A model generated the notes under the pieces. It saw only the letters and a list, made by a program, of their open reading frames with translations, was not told the origin of the DNA and ran no database searches. The position numbers and the translations under genes were made by a program. This document shows positions 55,241-63,769 of a stretch of DNA of 64,000 nt, piece after piece (the first letter of the stretch is position 1; each line of letters starts with the position of its first letter). The DNA is from Streptomyces alanosinicus (lineage in GTDB: Bacteria; Actinomycetota; Actinomycetes; Streptomycetales; Streptomycetaceae): the NCBI RefSeq assembly GCF_014650595.1, contig NZ_BMVG01000010.1:165415-229414 (forward strand), written 5' to 3'.

Positions 55241-55411
55241 CGCCGCCGGCGCGAGTACGCGGCACACGGCCTGCCCTTCCACGACTCCGAGCACGCCGAC
55301 CTGTGGAACGTCCCCGGGGGCGCCGACATCGACGACCTCGCCCGCCGCAGCGCGCTGCCGGACTGCTGCTTCACGGAGATCGGCCGCGACCCCGCCACGG
55401 TCCCCCGCTCA
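55241..55411 (+). pseudogene. Remnant of an F420/flavin-dependent LLM-class oxidoreductase
   Basis: The plus strand reads RRREYAAHGLPFHDSEHADLWNVPGG, then DIDDLARRSALPDCCFTEIGRDPATVPRS. EHADLWNVPG and GRDPATV-RS are C-terminal signatures of LLM-class (luciferase-like) oxidoreductases. Neither the N-terminal ~200 residues nor the true C-terminus is present. From 55412 to 55621 nothing recognisable is seen until the ribosome site of the next gene. Confidence 0.65.
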
Positions 55412-55621
55412 CCCGCCCGCCGGTCTCCTGCGACGAACCCGGCAGAACCCGGGACGCGATCGGCCGGGTGTCGATGGGTCGGGAAAGGCTCTAGCCCGTT
55501 CGGATGGATTGCCCGGCCGTCCCCTGCCTGCCTCGTGCGCGCCGCCCGAGTGTCAGTGGCAGATGCCAGACTGATTCACGCCGGGGGAACCGGCGCGAAT
55601 CAGTCGAAGGAGCACTCCACC

Positions 55622-56404
55622 ATGCTCACCACAGACTTTGTCACCGGCTCGCCGAACTGGCTCGACCTGGGCAGCCCCGACACCGATGCGGCCGCTGCCT
55701 TCTACGCCGCGGTCTTCGGCTGGGAGTTCCAGTCCGCGGGTCCCGACTCCGGTGGTTACGGGTTCTTCCAGAAGGACGGCAAGACCGTCGCGGCGCTCGG
55801 CCCCCTCATGGAGGAGGGCGCGAGCTCGGCCTGGACGGTGTACTTCCAGACGCCGGACGCGGACGCCACGGCCAAAGCCGTGGAGCAGCACGGCGGGCGG
55901 GTGCGCAGCGCGCCGTTCGACGTCTTCGAGGCAGGGCGGATGGCCCAGCTCACCGACCCCGGTGGCGCGGACTTCGCCGTCTGGCAGCCGGCCGCGGTCA
56001 AGGGCCTGGAGAAGGCCTCCGAGTCCGATGCCCTGTGCTGGGCGGAACTCCACACCGGGGACCCGGCGGGCGCCTTCGGCTTCTACAAGGCGGTGTTCGG
56101 CTGGCGCTCGCAGGCGATGGACATGCCGGGCATGACGTACACGGTGCTCTCCACGGGCGAGGGGGACCAGCAGGACGCATCCTTCGGCGGCGTCGCCGGG
56201 CTGCAGGGCGATGCGGAGGAGACGCGCTGGATCCCGTACTTCTCGGTGGACGACGTGGACGAGACCGTCACCAGGACGCAGGAGTCCGGGGGTTCGGTCC
56301 TGATGCCGGCGTCCGACATCCCGGGTGTGGGGCGGATGTGCTGGCTGGCGGATCCGTTCGGGGCGCCGTTCGCCGTGCTCAAGCCGGAGCCGCCGCAGCA
56401 GTAG
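55622..56404 (+). CDS. Two-domain VOC (glyoxalase-like) protein
   Basis: This 260-residue protein has two fused VOC domains: PNWLDLGSPDTDAAAAFYAAVFGWEF, ending GADFAVWQP, and LCWAELHTGDPAGAFGFYKAVFGWRS, ending FGAPFAVLKPEP. It resembles CFP30B/hydroxylase-type actinobacterial proteins. It follows GAAGGAG with good spacing. The substrate is unknown. Confidence 0.9.
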   Translation: MLTTDFVTGSPNWLDLGSPDTDAAAAFYAAVFGWEFQSAGPDSGGYGFFQKDGKTVAALGPLMEEGASSAWTVYFQTPDADATAKAVEQHGGRVRSAPFDVFEAGRMAQLTDPGGADFAVWQPAAVKGLEKASESDALCWAELHTGDPAGAFGFYKAVFGWRSQAMDMPGMTYTVLSTGEGDQQDASFGGVAGLQGDAEETRWIPYFSVDDVDETVTRTQESGGSVLMPASDIPGVGRMCWLADPFGAPFAVLKPEPPQQ

Positions 56405-56429
56405 CCGCCTGACCCCGGGGGCGGGTGCC

Positions 56430-56697
56430 CCTCAGGTCTCTCCCGCATCAACCGCAGGTAGCCGGTCGAGAACCCCGCCCCCACCAGCAACAGCATCAGC
56501 GCCACGGCCGTCCCGTACCCGATGAGCGCGCTGAACCGGAACAGCAAGCTCTCGGCCGGCCGCAGACGCAGCTGCCAGGGCCCTTCGGGCGTGGCTGCGG
56601 CCGTGTAGTCCGGCTCGTCCGGATGCCGCGAGCCGGCACCGGCGCCCGAGCGGTAGACGATGTCCCGCTCCTCGACCACGCAGGTGCGGCCGTACCT
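56430..56697 (-). pseudogene. Chimeric remnant: FAS1/HTD2-like acyl-CoA dehydratase joined to a membrane-protein tail
   Basis: On the minus strand 56697-56524 reads GRTCVVEERDIVYRSG, then PWQLRLRPAESLLFRFSAL, the hallmark of mesaconyl-CoA hydratase/HTD2-type dehydratases; in intact genes this is followed by TxNxHRIHYD. Here it is cut at FSAL and continues in frame (56523-56430) as GYGTAVALMLLLVGAGFSTGYLRLMRER, a transmembrane helix with a basic tail like the C-terminus of a sugar ABC permease. The N-terminal dehydratase domain is also absent. The join looks like the scar of a deletion that fused two old genes. Confidence 0.6.
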
Positions 56698-56777
56698 GTC
56701 ATGACTCCACACAGGAGGCGAGGGAGGCGGGCATGGGCATCGTGTCCCTGGGGAGGGGCAGAGTCTTCGTCGCGCGC

Positions 56778-56825
56778 CACGTCGATGTCCGTGTCCAGGT
56801 CCATCTCCATGGCCATATCCATGTC
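56778..56825. repeat. Degenerate hexanucleotide repeat (CAYGTC type)
   Basis: Eight consecutive hexamers of the form CAC/GAT/CGT/CAG/CAT followed by GTC/CTC/GGC/ATC run over 48 bases upstream of the acyl-CoA dehydrogenase gene. No gene was identified for 56698-56869 apart from this and the ribosome site. Confidence 0.6.
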
Positions 56826-56869
56826 GACGAGACGCGCACCTCATCCATGTTGAGGAAGAGAGGCACGGC

Positions 56870-58036
56870 ATGAGCACACTCGGCATCCTGTCCGCGGAGG
56901 AGCAGTTCATCGTCCGCACGGTGCGCGACTTCGTGGACAGGGAGGTCAAACCCGTCGTCCGGGAGCTGGAACACAGCGACACCTATCCCGAGGCCCTGAT
57001 CGGGCGGATGAAGCAGCTCGGCATCTTCGGCCTCGCCGTCCCCGGGGAGTACGGCGGCACCTCCGTCTCGATGCCCTGCTACGTACTGATCACCGAGGAA
57101 CTGGCCCGCGGCTGGATGAGCCTGGCCGGTGCGATGGGCGGCCACACGGTCGTCGCCACACTCCTGCTGCGCTTCGGTACCCAGGCGCAGAAGCGCCGGT
57201 ACCTGCCGAGGATGGCCACCGGTGAGATCCGCGCGACCATGGCCCTGACCGAGCCGGGCGGCGGCTCGGATCTGCAGGCGATACGCACGGTGGCCGGCAA
57301 GGACGCCGACGGATATCTGGTGAACGGCGCCAAGACCTGGATCACCAACTCCCGGCGCTCCCAGCTGATCGCGCTGCTGTGCAAGACCGACCCGGACGCG
57401 AGCCCGGCGCACCGGGGCATCTCCGTCCTCCTGGCCGAGCACGGACCGGGGCTGACGGTCTCCCGCGATCTGCCCAAGCTCGGCTACAAGGGCGTCGAGA
57501 GTTGCGAGGTGTCGTTCGACGACTACCGGGCTCCGGCGGACGCCATCCTCGGCGGGGTCGAGGGCAAGGGGTTCGCGCAGATCATGAAGGGTCTGGAGAC
57601 GGGCCGGCTGCAGGTCGCCGCCCGGGCGTTGGGAGTGGGCCGGGCGGCGCTGGAGGACGCGCTCGCCTACGCCCAGGAGCGCGAGTCGTTCGGCAAGCCG
57701 ATCTGGCAGCACCAGTCCATCGGTAACTACCTTGCCGACATGGCGACATCGCTGACCGCGGCCCGTCAGCTGACCCTGTACGCGGCCCGGGAGGCTCAGG
57801 CCGGGCGCCGGGTGGACATGGAGGCGGGCATGGCGAAGCTGTTCGCCTCCGAGACCGCGATGCAGATCGTCCTCAACGCGGTCCGCATCCACGGGGGTTA
57901 CGGCTATTCGACCGAGTTCGACGTGGAGCGGTACTTCCGTGACGCCCCGCTGATGATCGTCGGAGAGGGCACCAACGAGATCCAGCGGAACGTCATCGCA
58001 CGGCAGTTGGTCAAGCGTGGCGGACTCGACGTGTGA
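56870..58036 (+). CDS. Acyl-CoA dehydrogenase
   Basis: This 388-residue FAD enzyme is of the ACAD family: AVPGEYGGTSVSMPCYVLITEELARGW, ATMALTEPGGGSDLQAIRT (FAD/CoA site), KTWITNSRRSQLIALLCKT, LQVAARALGVGRAALEDALAYAQER and IVGEGTNEIQRNVIARQLVKRGG with likely catalytic base Glu366. It oxidises acyl-CoA thioesters. The decayed dehydratase upstream suggests it once belonged to a larger acyl-CoA operon. Confidence 0.93.
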   Translation: MSTLGILSAEEQFIVRTVRDFVDREVKPVVRELEHSDTYPEALIGRMKQLGIFGLAVPGEYGGTSVSMPCYVLITEELARGWMSLAGAMGGHTVVATLLLRFGTQAQKRRYLPRMATGEIRATMALTEPGGGSDLQAIRTVAGKDADGYLVNGAKTWITNSRRSQLIALLCKTDPDASPAHRGISVLLAEHGPGLTVSRDLPKLGYKGVESCEVSFDDYRAPADAILGGVEGKGFAQIMKGLETGRLQVAARALGVGRAALEDALAYAQERESFGKPIWQHQSIGNYLADMATSLTAARQLTLYAAREAQAGRRVDMEAGMAKLFASETAMQIVLNAVRIHGGYGYSTEFDVERYFRDAPLMIVGEGTNEIQRNVIARQLVKRGGLDV

Positions 58037-58224
58037 GCATCCGCGTGCGGGACACAGGCATCCGCGTGCCCGACGCCGGGGGAAGGCCGGCCTGCCGCCC
58101 CCAGCCGGCGCCACGAGGCGCGTCTTCATCCTGGTGGAGCTGGTCAACCGCCCCGTCCCCGAGCACCACTCCCTGCCCCTGCGCGCATTGGACGTATCGC
58201 CGCTGGTCACCTAGGTTTCCGCGC

Positions 58225-58614
58225 ATGACAGAGCGACGCGCGATCCTCAGTGGCTCGACCTTCGAGGAGCAGATCGGGTACGCCCGTGCCGTGGTCGACG
58301 GCGACTGGGTGCATGTGTCCGGGACCACCGGGTTCGACTACGCGACCATGACGATCTCGGACGACGTGGTGGAGCAGGCCGAGCAGTGCCTGCGCACCAT
58401 CGAGGCCGCGCTCGCCGAGGCACAGTGCACCTTCGCCGACGTGGTGCGGGTGCGCTATCTCCTCCCGGACCGCGCGGACTTCGAGCCCTGCTGGCCCGTG
58501 CTGCGACGCTGCTTCGGGGAGATCCGGCCGGCCGCCACCATGATGCAGTGCGGCCTGGCCGACCCTCGTATGAAGATCGAGATCGAGGTGTACGCCCGCC
58601 GCGGGGCGCGCTGA
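58225..58614 (+). CDS. RidA/YjgF-family protein
   Basis: This 129-residue Rid-family protein starts MTERRAILSGSTFEEQIGYARAVVDGDWVHVSGTTGFDY. VVEQAEQCLRTIEAALAEAQCTFADVVRVRYLL, RPAATMMQCGL and KIEIEVYARRG follow. RidA-type enzymes deaminate reactive enamine/imine metabolites. The canonical Arg near the end is not clearly in place, so it may belong to another Rid branch. Confidence 0.9.
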   Translation: MTERRAILSGSTFEEQIGYARAVVDGDWVHVSGTTGFDYATMTISDDVVEQAEQCLRTIEAALAEAQCTFADVVRVRYLLPDRADFEPCWPVLRRCFGEIRPAATMMQCGLADPRMKIEIEVYARRGAR

Positions 58615-58659
58615 TCCGGCCGAGGACGCCGCCGTGGGTCCCGTGGTGTCACCACGAGT

Positions 58660-59211
58660 TCACGGCATCAGGCCGGTCAACCGGCCCGGCCCGTCCACGA
58701 GTTCACCGCGCCGCAGGATCCGTGTCTCGCGTGGCAGCAGCCGGGGGCCGGCCACGACGAGGACCTCGCACGCGGCCCGCGCCGGGATGTGCCGGTGCAC
58801 CGGCCGACGGTGCAGCAGGGCCGCCAGGCCGCGCGGTCGGGCCATCCCGATGACCAGCAGGTCGTCCGGGGACGACGCGATCGAGCACAGCACCGGCCCC
58901 GTGGGGCCTTCGACGACCCGTCGTACGATCCGCAGATCCGTGGGCGGCCCGCCGGCCGCCAGCTCGAAGGCCCGCTCCAGCCGCTGCCATGCCTCGTCGG
59001 CCCACAGCCGGGCCCACGAGGGCTCGGGCCAGCGGCGGAAGAGGGTCTCGCCCTCCGGTGGTTCCCAGGCCCGGACGGCCACCAGCGTGCGCGCGCCGCG
59101 GCGGGCCTCCACGATGCCGCGGCGCAGCGCGGCCAACCCGGCGAGTGAATCGCTCACCCCGACGACCACGGCTCCGACCGGCCTGCCACCTGACACCCCA
59201 CGTGCGGTCAT
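58660..59211 (-). CDS. Universal stress protein family
   Basis: This ~183-residue protein starts VGAVVVGVSDSLAGLAALRRGIVEARR and has the UspA pattern LLVIGMARPRG...PVHRHIPARAACEVLVVAG, close to the ATP-binding GxxRPxG-type loop but altered. ATG 59211 is used; GTG 59220 is possible. Confidence 0.82.
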   Translation of the reverse strand: MTARGVSGGRPVGAVVVGVSDSLAGLAALRRGIVEARRGARTLVAVRAWEPPEGETLFRRWPEPSWARLWADEAWQRLERAFELAAGGPPTDLRIVRRVVEGPTGPVLCSIASSPDDLLVIGMARPRGLAALLHRRPVHRHIPARAACEVLVVAGPRLLPRETRILRRGELVDGPGRLTGLMP

Positions 59212-59326
59212 GTCGCCCACGCTAGGAACGGCAACCCCGCCCGGACAAAGTCCAATCGAAGAAAAGTGGCCTTGAAATGTGGCCTTGATCTGCGGAGTCG
59301 TCCGCCGGGGGGAGAGAGAGGGACAC

Positions 59327-60148
59327 TCAGCGGAACGCCGCCACGTTCCGTGCCGCCCAGGTGGAGAAGGGACCCGCGGGGCGGCCGAGCAGCCGCTCGA
59401 CGTCCGTGCCGACCGCCTGTTCCTCCGGGGCGGGAGTGCCGAGGACGGCGAGCGTGCCCTCGGCGACGGCCGCGGGCATGAACCGGACCATCTGCGCGTG
59501 GGCCTCCTCGCGGCTCTGCTCGACGAACGTCACCGGCTCGCCGAGTACGTCGGCGATCGCGGCGGCCCGCAGGCGAGGGGTGGTCGCCTCCGGGCCGGTC
59601 AGCGTGTAGGTGGCACCGTCGTGTCCGTCCCCGCGCAGGACGACCGCCGCCACCGCGGCGACGTCGTCCGGGTCGACGAACGGCAGCGCCACATCGGCGA
59701 ACGGCGCCGCCGCGGTGCGGTGCAGCCGGATCGGCTCCGCCCAGGCCAGCGCGTTGGAGGCCAGCCCGCCCGAGCGCAGCACGGTGAAGGACAGTCCCGA
59801 CGCGGCCACGGCAGCCTCGAAACCCGCCGCGTGCGCGTACGTCTCCGGCCGGGTCCCCGCACCTTGCGAGGACAGCAGCACCACCTTCGCGACCCCGGCC
59901 GCGGCTGCCTGGCGCAGGATGCCGGCCGGATCCTCGCCGGCGACCAGCAGGAACAGGGATGTGGCGCCCTCCAGTGCGGGCGCGAGGCTGTGCGGCCGGG
60001 CGAGATCGGCAGGGACGGCCCGCACACCCGGCGGCACGTCCTCCGTCCCGATGTGCCGGGCGACGGCCCTCACCGTTTCCCCGGCCTGCGTCAATCCGGC
60101 GACCAGGGCCCGGCCGACGTTCCCCGTGGCACCCGTGACAACGATCAT
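59327..60148 (-). CDS. NmrA-like NAD(P)-binding protein
   Basis: This 273-residue atypical SDR has the Rossmann motif VTGATGNVGRALV at the start and VVLLSSQGAG, then the NmrA-type SGLSFTVLRSGGLASNAL. Family members act as redox sensors or quinone oxidoreductases (QOR2-like). It is divergent from a TetR gene across a palindrome and is probably repressed by it. Confidence 0.92.
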   Translation of the reverse strand: MIVVTGATGNVGRALVAGLTQAGETVRAVARHIGTEDVPPGVRAVPADLARPHSLAPALEGATSLFLLVAGEDPAGILRQAAAAGVAKVVLLSSQGAGTRPETYAHAAGFEAAVAASGLSFTVLRSGGLASNALAWAEPIRLHRTAAAPFADVALPFVDPDDVAAVAAVVLRGDGHDGATYTLTGPEATTPRLRAAAIADVLGEPVTFVEQSREEAHAQMVRFMPAAVAEGTLAVLGTPAPEEQAVGTDVERLLGRPAGPFSTWAARNVAAFR

Positions 60149-60170
60149 GGCAGCAGCTCTCCCCGTATGA

Positions 60171-60186
60171 GTTAGTTGACTAACTA
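60171..60186. promoter_or_regulatory. Palindromic TetR operator
   Basis: AGTTAGT-TG-ACTAACT is a perfect inverted repeat (7-2-7) between the NmrA-like and TetR genes. A further TTAGTCAGGTGACTGAC at 60228-60244 covers the possible TetR start. Confidence 0.75.
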
Positions 60187-60216
60187 AGTCGAGACATTAG
60201 TCCAACGCGGCGTTCG

Positions 60217-60849
60217 ATGTCTATCCTTAGTCAGGTGACTGACTCAGATGCCGGGGTGACGGCCGAGGGCGCGCGGCCGAGCCGATCCGGCCGGGGTGGC
60301 AAGCGTGAGCGCCTGGTGCGGGCGGCCGTCCAGGTCTTCCATGAGCAGGGCGTCGAGAAGACCACACTCGGGGACATCGCGCGTGCCGCCGAGGTGCCGC
60401 TCGGCAACGTCTACTACTACTTCAAGGCCAAGGACCAACTCGTCGAGGCCGCGGTGGACGCCCACTGCGAGCAACTCGACACACTCACCGCCCGGTTGGA
60501 CACTGTCCCGGATCCGGCGGCGCGGTTGAAGGCGCTCGTCGCCGGCTGGGTGGACCAGCGCGAGACCGCGGCCCGCTTCGGCTGCCCCTTCGGCACTCTC
60601 GTCACCGAGCTGGACAAGCGTGACGACGGGCTTGACCGGGACGCCGCGAAGGTCATGAGGGCGCTGCTCGACTGGGTGGAGTCCCAGTTCGCCCAGCTCG
60701 GCCGTCCCGACGCCGCCGACCTCGCCGTCGAACTCGTCGCCGCCTACCAGGGCATGTCCCTCCTCACCAACACCCTGCGCGACCCCGGCCTGATGGCCGC
60801 CCAGGGCGCACGCCTCACGTCCTGGATCGACGGGATCGCGGAACAGTAG
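60217..60849 (+). CDS. TetR-family repressor
   Basis: This is a 210-residue regulator: HTH KRERLVRAAVQVFHEQGVEKTTLGDIARAAEVPLGNVYYYFKAKDQLVEAA, then a TetR_C-type ligand domain with ETAARFGCPFGTLVTELDKRDDGL. ATG 60217 or GTG 60235 may be the start. It is expected to control the divergent NmrA-like gene. Confidence 0.9.
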   Translation: MSILSQVTDSDAGVTAEGARPSRSGRGGKRERLVRAAVQVFHEQGVEKTTLGDIARAAEVPLGNVYYYFKAKDQLVEAAVDAHCEQLDTLTARLDTVPDPAARLKALVAGWVDQRETAARFGCPFGTLVTELDKRDDGLDRDAAKVMRALLDWVESQFAQLGRPDAADLAVELVAAYQGMSLLTNTLRDPGLMAAQGARLTSWIDGIAEQ

Positions 60850-60892
60850 AGCCGGACCATGCGGATCCGGTCTCCGGTAGTTCACGCCAGGA

Positions 60893-60998
60893 ACTGGCCG
60901 ACATTGGTGGACTGGCCGACATCGGGTCCGAGTATGGTCCGGATCTTGGGCAGGTGGCGGGCGAAGCCATCACCATCGCGTCGCCGACGGGTGCGTGA
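60893..60998 (+). other. Short repeat and possible gene scrap
   Basis: ACTGGCCGACATYGG occurs twice 18 bases apart (60893-60907, 60911-60925). The plus strand reads ELADIGGLADIGSEYGPDLG and stops at 60996-60998, loosely like the tail of a cupin protein. Otherwise the gap 60850-61005 shows nothing. Confidence 0.3.
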
Positions 60999-61005
60999 CC
61001 GGGAT

Positions 61006-62541
61006 TTACCCGGGTCGGCTCGACGGGCGGGTCGGCAGGGCGTCCCGTTCAGTGCCGGTCTGGGTCGGTAGTGGCATTGTCCAGGCGTAGATGTCCGGGT
61101 TGAAGGCGGTCAGGCGCTTGATGAGCCTGGCGGTCGACCAGGGCCAGCAGAAGGTGTTGATGCCCGGGAGGCCGAAATAGTAGCTGGTGCCGGTGGCGTT
61201 GTAGACGGTGGTGCGCAGTGCCTCGTGCAGGGCCCGTTGATGGGCCGCTTCGGCCTCGGGCTTGACGTCCAGCGCGGATGCCCCGCTGGCGCGCAGGTGG
61301 TTGAGGGCGGCGGTGATGTAGCGGAGTTGGGCCTCGAGGACGGTGGGGACGGCCGTGGTGCCGGTGAGCAGGTTCGGCCCGAGGAGCAGGAAGAGGTTGG
61401 GGTATCCGCTGACACTGGTGCCCAGGTAGGCCCTGCGGTTGTCGGCCCAGGTCTGAGCCAGTGTTCCGTCGGTGCCGTGCAGATGGGGGGCCAGGGGGAG
61501 GTCGCCGATGTGGTACCCGGTCGCGAGGACGATGATGTCGGCGCGGGTGCGGGTGCCGTCGGCGCCGATGACGTCGGAGCCCTTCACGGCCGTCACACGG
61601 GTGGGATGCAGCCGCACGTTGGGCTGGGTGAGGGTGGGGTAGTAGGTGCTGGAGGTGATCAGACGGCGGCCGCCGAAGCGGTACTCAGGAGTAAGAGCCC
61701 GGCGCAGGACGCGGTCCCGTACCGAGGTACGCAGATGGAAGCGGGCCAGAGCCTCCAGGGGCCCCAGCAGGTGGGGGTGACGCAGCGGTACTCCGATGGC
61801 TTCCTGGGTCCAGCGATGCAGGCCGCGTAGTGCACGGCGTGCTGCCGGGTGGTGTGCGAAGAAGTCGTGGAGACCTGAAGGGAGGGGGTAGTCAGGTTTC
61901 GGAAGTACCCACTGTGGTGTGCTCTGGAAGACGGCGACATGCGCCGCCTTCGGCTGGATCTCGGGCAGGAACTGGACGGTGGACGCTCCGGTGCCTACCA
62001 CTGCGACACGCTGTCCGGTCAGGTCGACTTCGTGGTTCCAACGCGCGGAATGGAAGACGGTGCCGGGGAAGGTGCCCAGGCCGGGCACGTCGGGATGGCG
62101 GGGCCGATGCCAAGGGCCGGTGGCGACGATCACGGCGCGGGTGGTGTAGGTGCCCGACGTGGTCTTCAGGCTCCAGCGGTGCGTTTCCCGATCCCAGCGG
62201 CTGCTCAGCACCTCGGTGTCGTAGCGGATGACCTTGTCAGCGCCGTGCGTTGCCGCGGTCGTGCCGAGGTAGTCGAGAATCTCAGACCGGTCGGCGAAGC
62301 CCCGGCTCCACGAGTGGGGTGCGAAGGAGTATTCATACAGCACCGACGGGACGTCGCAGCCACATCCGGGATAGGTATTGTCGCGCCAAGTCCCGCCGAG
62401 GCGGCCTGACTTCTCCAACACGACGACGTCGTCGAAACCGGCCCGGCGCAGCGCGATCACGGCGGCCAAGCCGGAGAGTCCGGCTCCGATGACGACGACT
62501 TCCGCCTCATGACGAGTGCTGCTGGTGTGGCCGTCGGTCAC
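61006..62541 (-). CDS. Flavin monooxygenase, Baeyer-Villiger type
   Basis: This 511-residue FAD/NADPH enzyme has the FAD motif GAGLSG (19-24), the BVMO fingerprint F158-P-G-x3-H164-x3-W168, the NADPH motif GTGAST (183-188), and ATGYHIGDLP. It inserts oxygen next to a carbonyl to give esters or lactones. GTG 62541 follows AGGGGG and matches the family start. It is divergent from a Rieske oxygenase gene; the two may act on the same steroid/terpenoid or polyketide-like substrate. Confidence 0.9.
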   Translation of the reverse strand: MTDGHTSSTRHEAEVVVIGAGLSGLAAVIALRRAGFDDVVVLEKSGRLGGTWRDNTYPGCGCDVPSVLYEYSFAPHSWSRGFADRSEILDYLGTTAATHGADKVIRYDTEVLSSRWDRETHRWSLKTTSGTYTTRAVIVATGPWHRPRHPDVPGLGTFPGTVFHSARWNHEVDLTGQRVAVVGTGASTVQFLPEIQPKAAHVAVFQSTPQWVLPKPDYPLPSGLHDFFAHHPAARRALRGLHRWTQEAIGVPLRHPHLLGPLEALARFHLRTSVRDRVLRRALTPEYRFGGRRLITSSTYYPTLTQPNVRLHPTRVTAVKGSDVIGADGTRTRADIIVLATGYHIGDLPLAPHLHGTDGTLAQTWADNRRAYLGTSVSGYPNLFLLLGPNLLTGTTAVPTVLEAQLRYITAALNHLRASGASALDVKPEAEAAHQRALHEALRTTVYNATGTSYYFGLPGINTFCWPWSTARLIKRLTAFNPDIYAWTMPLPTQTGTERDALPTRPSSRPG

Positions 62542-62732
62542 CGGCGTCCCCCTGCCTGCCTCGTGAGCGTCCCGGCGCCGATGCCGAGCCGCCTCCACCT
62601 CTTGCTCAGAGCAGTTGATCGTAGGGCGCGCCCGTGCCGGTCCTATGGTGATACGGCAGGCAGATGCCTCGGACGAGTGATTTTGTCAGGGGCGACAAAT
62701 TCAATGCGTTTCCCTGTGTTTGGCTGCCGGCT

Positions 62733-63755
62733 ATGACGACGAGGGATGAACCGCCCGCGTCTCGTGGTCCGCACGCCGACGTCGACGAGCCGGGGCGGCA
62801 TCTGCCCTACCCCAGTGGCTGGTTCTGCTTGGCGCGTTCACGAGAATTGGCACCAGGTAAAGTCCTGACCCGCCGCTTGATGGGTGACGACATCGTCCTC
62901 TACCGCACCTGTGACGGTCGGCCCCGCGCAGTGGATCCCTATTGCCCGCACCTGGGTGCTCATCTCGGGGCGGGTGGGACCGTGGAGGGCCAGAATCTGG
63001 TGTGTCCCTTCCATCGCTTCGCCTTTGCCCCCGACGGCACCTGCGTCGCCACGCCCGACGGCCCGCCACCGCGCGCCCGCCTGCAGCGCCACACCATCAG
63101 CGAGCGCAACGGCTTCCTCTTCGCCTGGTACGAACCGGACGGCGCTCCACCGACCTGGGAAGTCCCCGACACCACCCAGGCCGGAGTCGTTCCCACGGCT
63201 GTCTGGAGCACGGAAGTGCACACGCACGCCCAGGAAATCATCGAGAACACCCTGGACTACCGGCATCTGCCCATCCTGCACCACGTGGCCGTGAAAGAAC
63301 TCGACCCGCCGGCGACCCAAGGCCCCTTCCTGCGCATGCGCCTGCGCCTCGGGCCGGACCGCCCGCCCGCTCTCAAGCAGAAGATCCAGGCCGACCACAC
63401 ATTCCTCATGGCGGGGCTGGGATATCTCCGGGTCGAGCTCCCGCTGCCCTCGCTCGGACTCGTCAGCTACCTGTGGGCCATGCACACACCGACCGGGCCT
63501 CGGCGTACCCACATGCTGGTGGCGGCCGCTTGCGCGGACATCCGCAAGCAGGACGCCACTGGAGCGTCGCTCCCACGGCGCGGCCTGCACCGGGCCTTCG
63601 CCCGCGCGATGCTGCGCACCGCGGTCAGCAAGGTCCAGCAGGACCTGACCATCTGGAACACCAAACGCTACGAGCCACGGCCCCGCCTCGCCGCAAGCGA
63701 CGAGGCCATCGGCTTGTTCCGCCACTGGACCCGCCAGTTCTACCCCCCACCGTGA
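62733..63755 (+). CDS. Rieske-type non-haem iron oxygenase
   Basis: This is a 340-residue oxygenase alpha subunit. The Rieske [2Fe-2S] ligands are Cys71/His73 (YCPHLGAHLG) and Cys91/His94 (VCPFHRFAF). The catalytic domain has ENTLDYRHLPILHHVAV (Asn172, Asp175, His178, His183) for the mononuclear iron. It resembles KshA/DAF36-like monooxygenases. No ferredoxin or reductase gene is near it. ATG 62733 is used; the upstream frame reads intergenic sequence. Confidence 0.88.
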   Translation: MTTRDEPPASRGPHADVDEPGRHLPYPSGWFCLARSRELAPGKVLTRRLMGDDIVLYRTCDGRPRAVDPYCPHLGAHLGAGGTVEGQNLVCPFHRFAFAPDGTCVATPDGPPPRARLQRHTISERNGFLFAWYEPDGAPPTWEVPDTTQAGVVPTAVWSTEVHTHAQEIIENTLDYRHLPILHHVAVKELDPPATQGPFLRMRLRLGPDRPPALKQKIQADHTFLMAGLGYLRVELPLPSLGLVSYLWAMHTPTGPRRTHMLVAAACADIRKQDATGASLPRRGLHRAFARAMLRTAVSKVQQDLTIWNTKRYEPRPRLAASDEAIGLFRHWTRQFYPPP

Positions 63756-63769
63756 GGAAGGGCAGTGGC

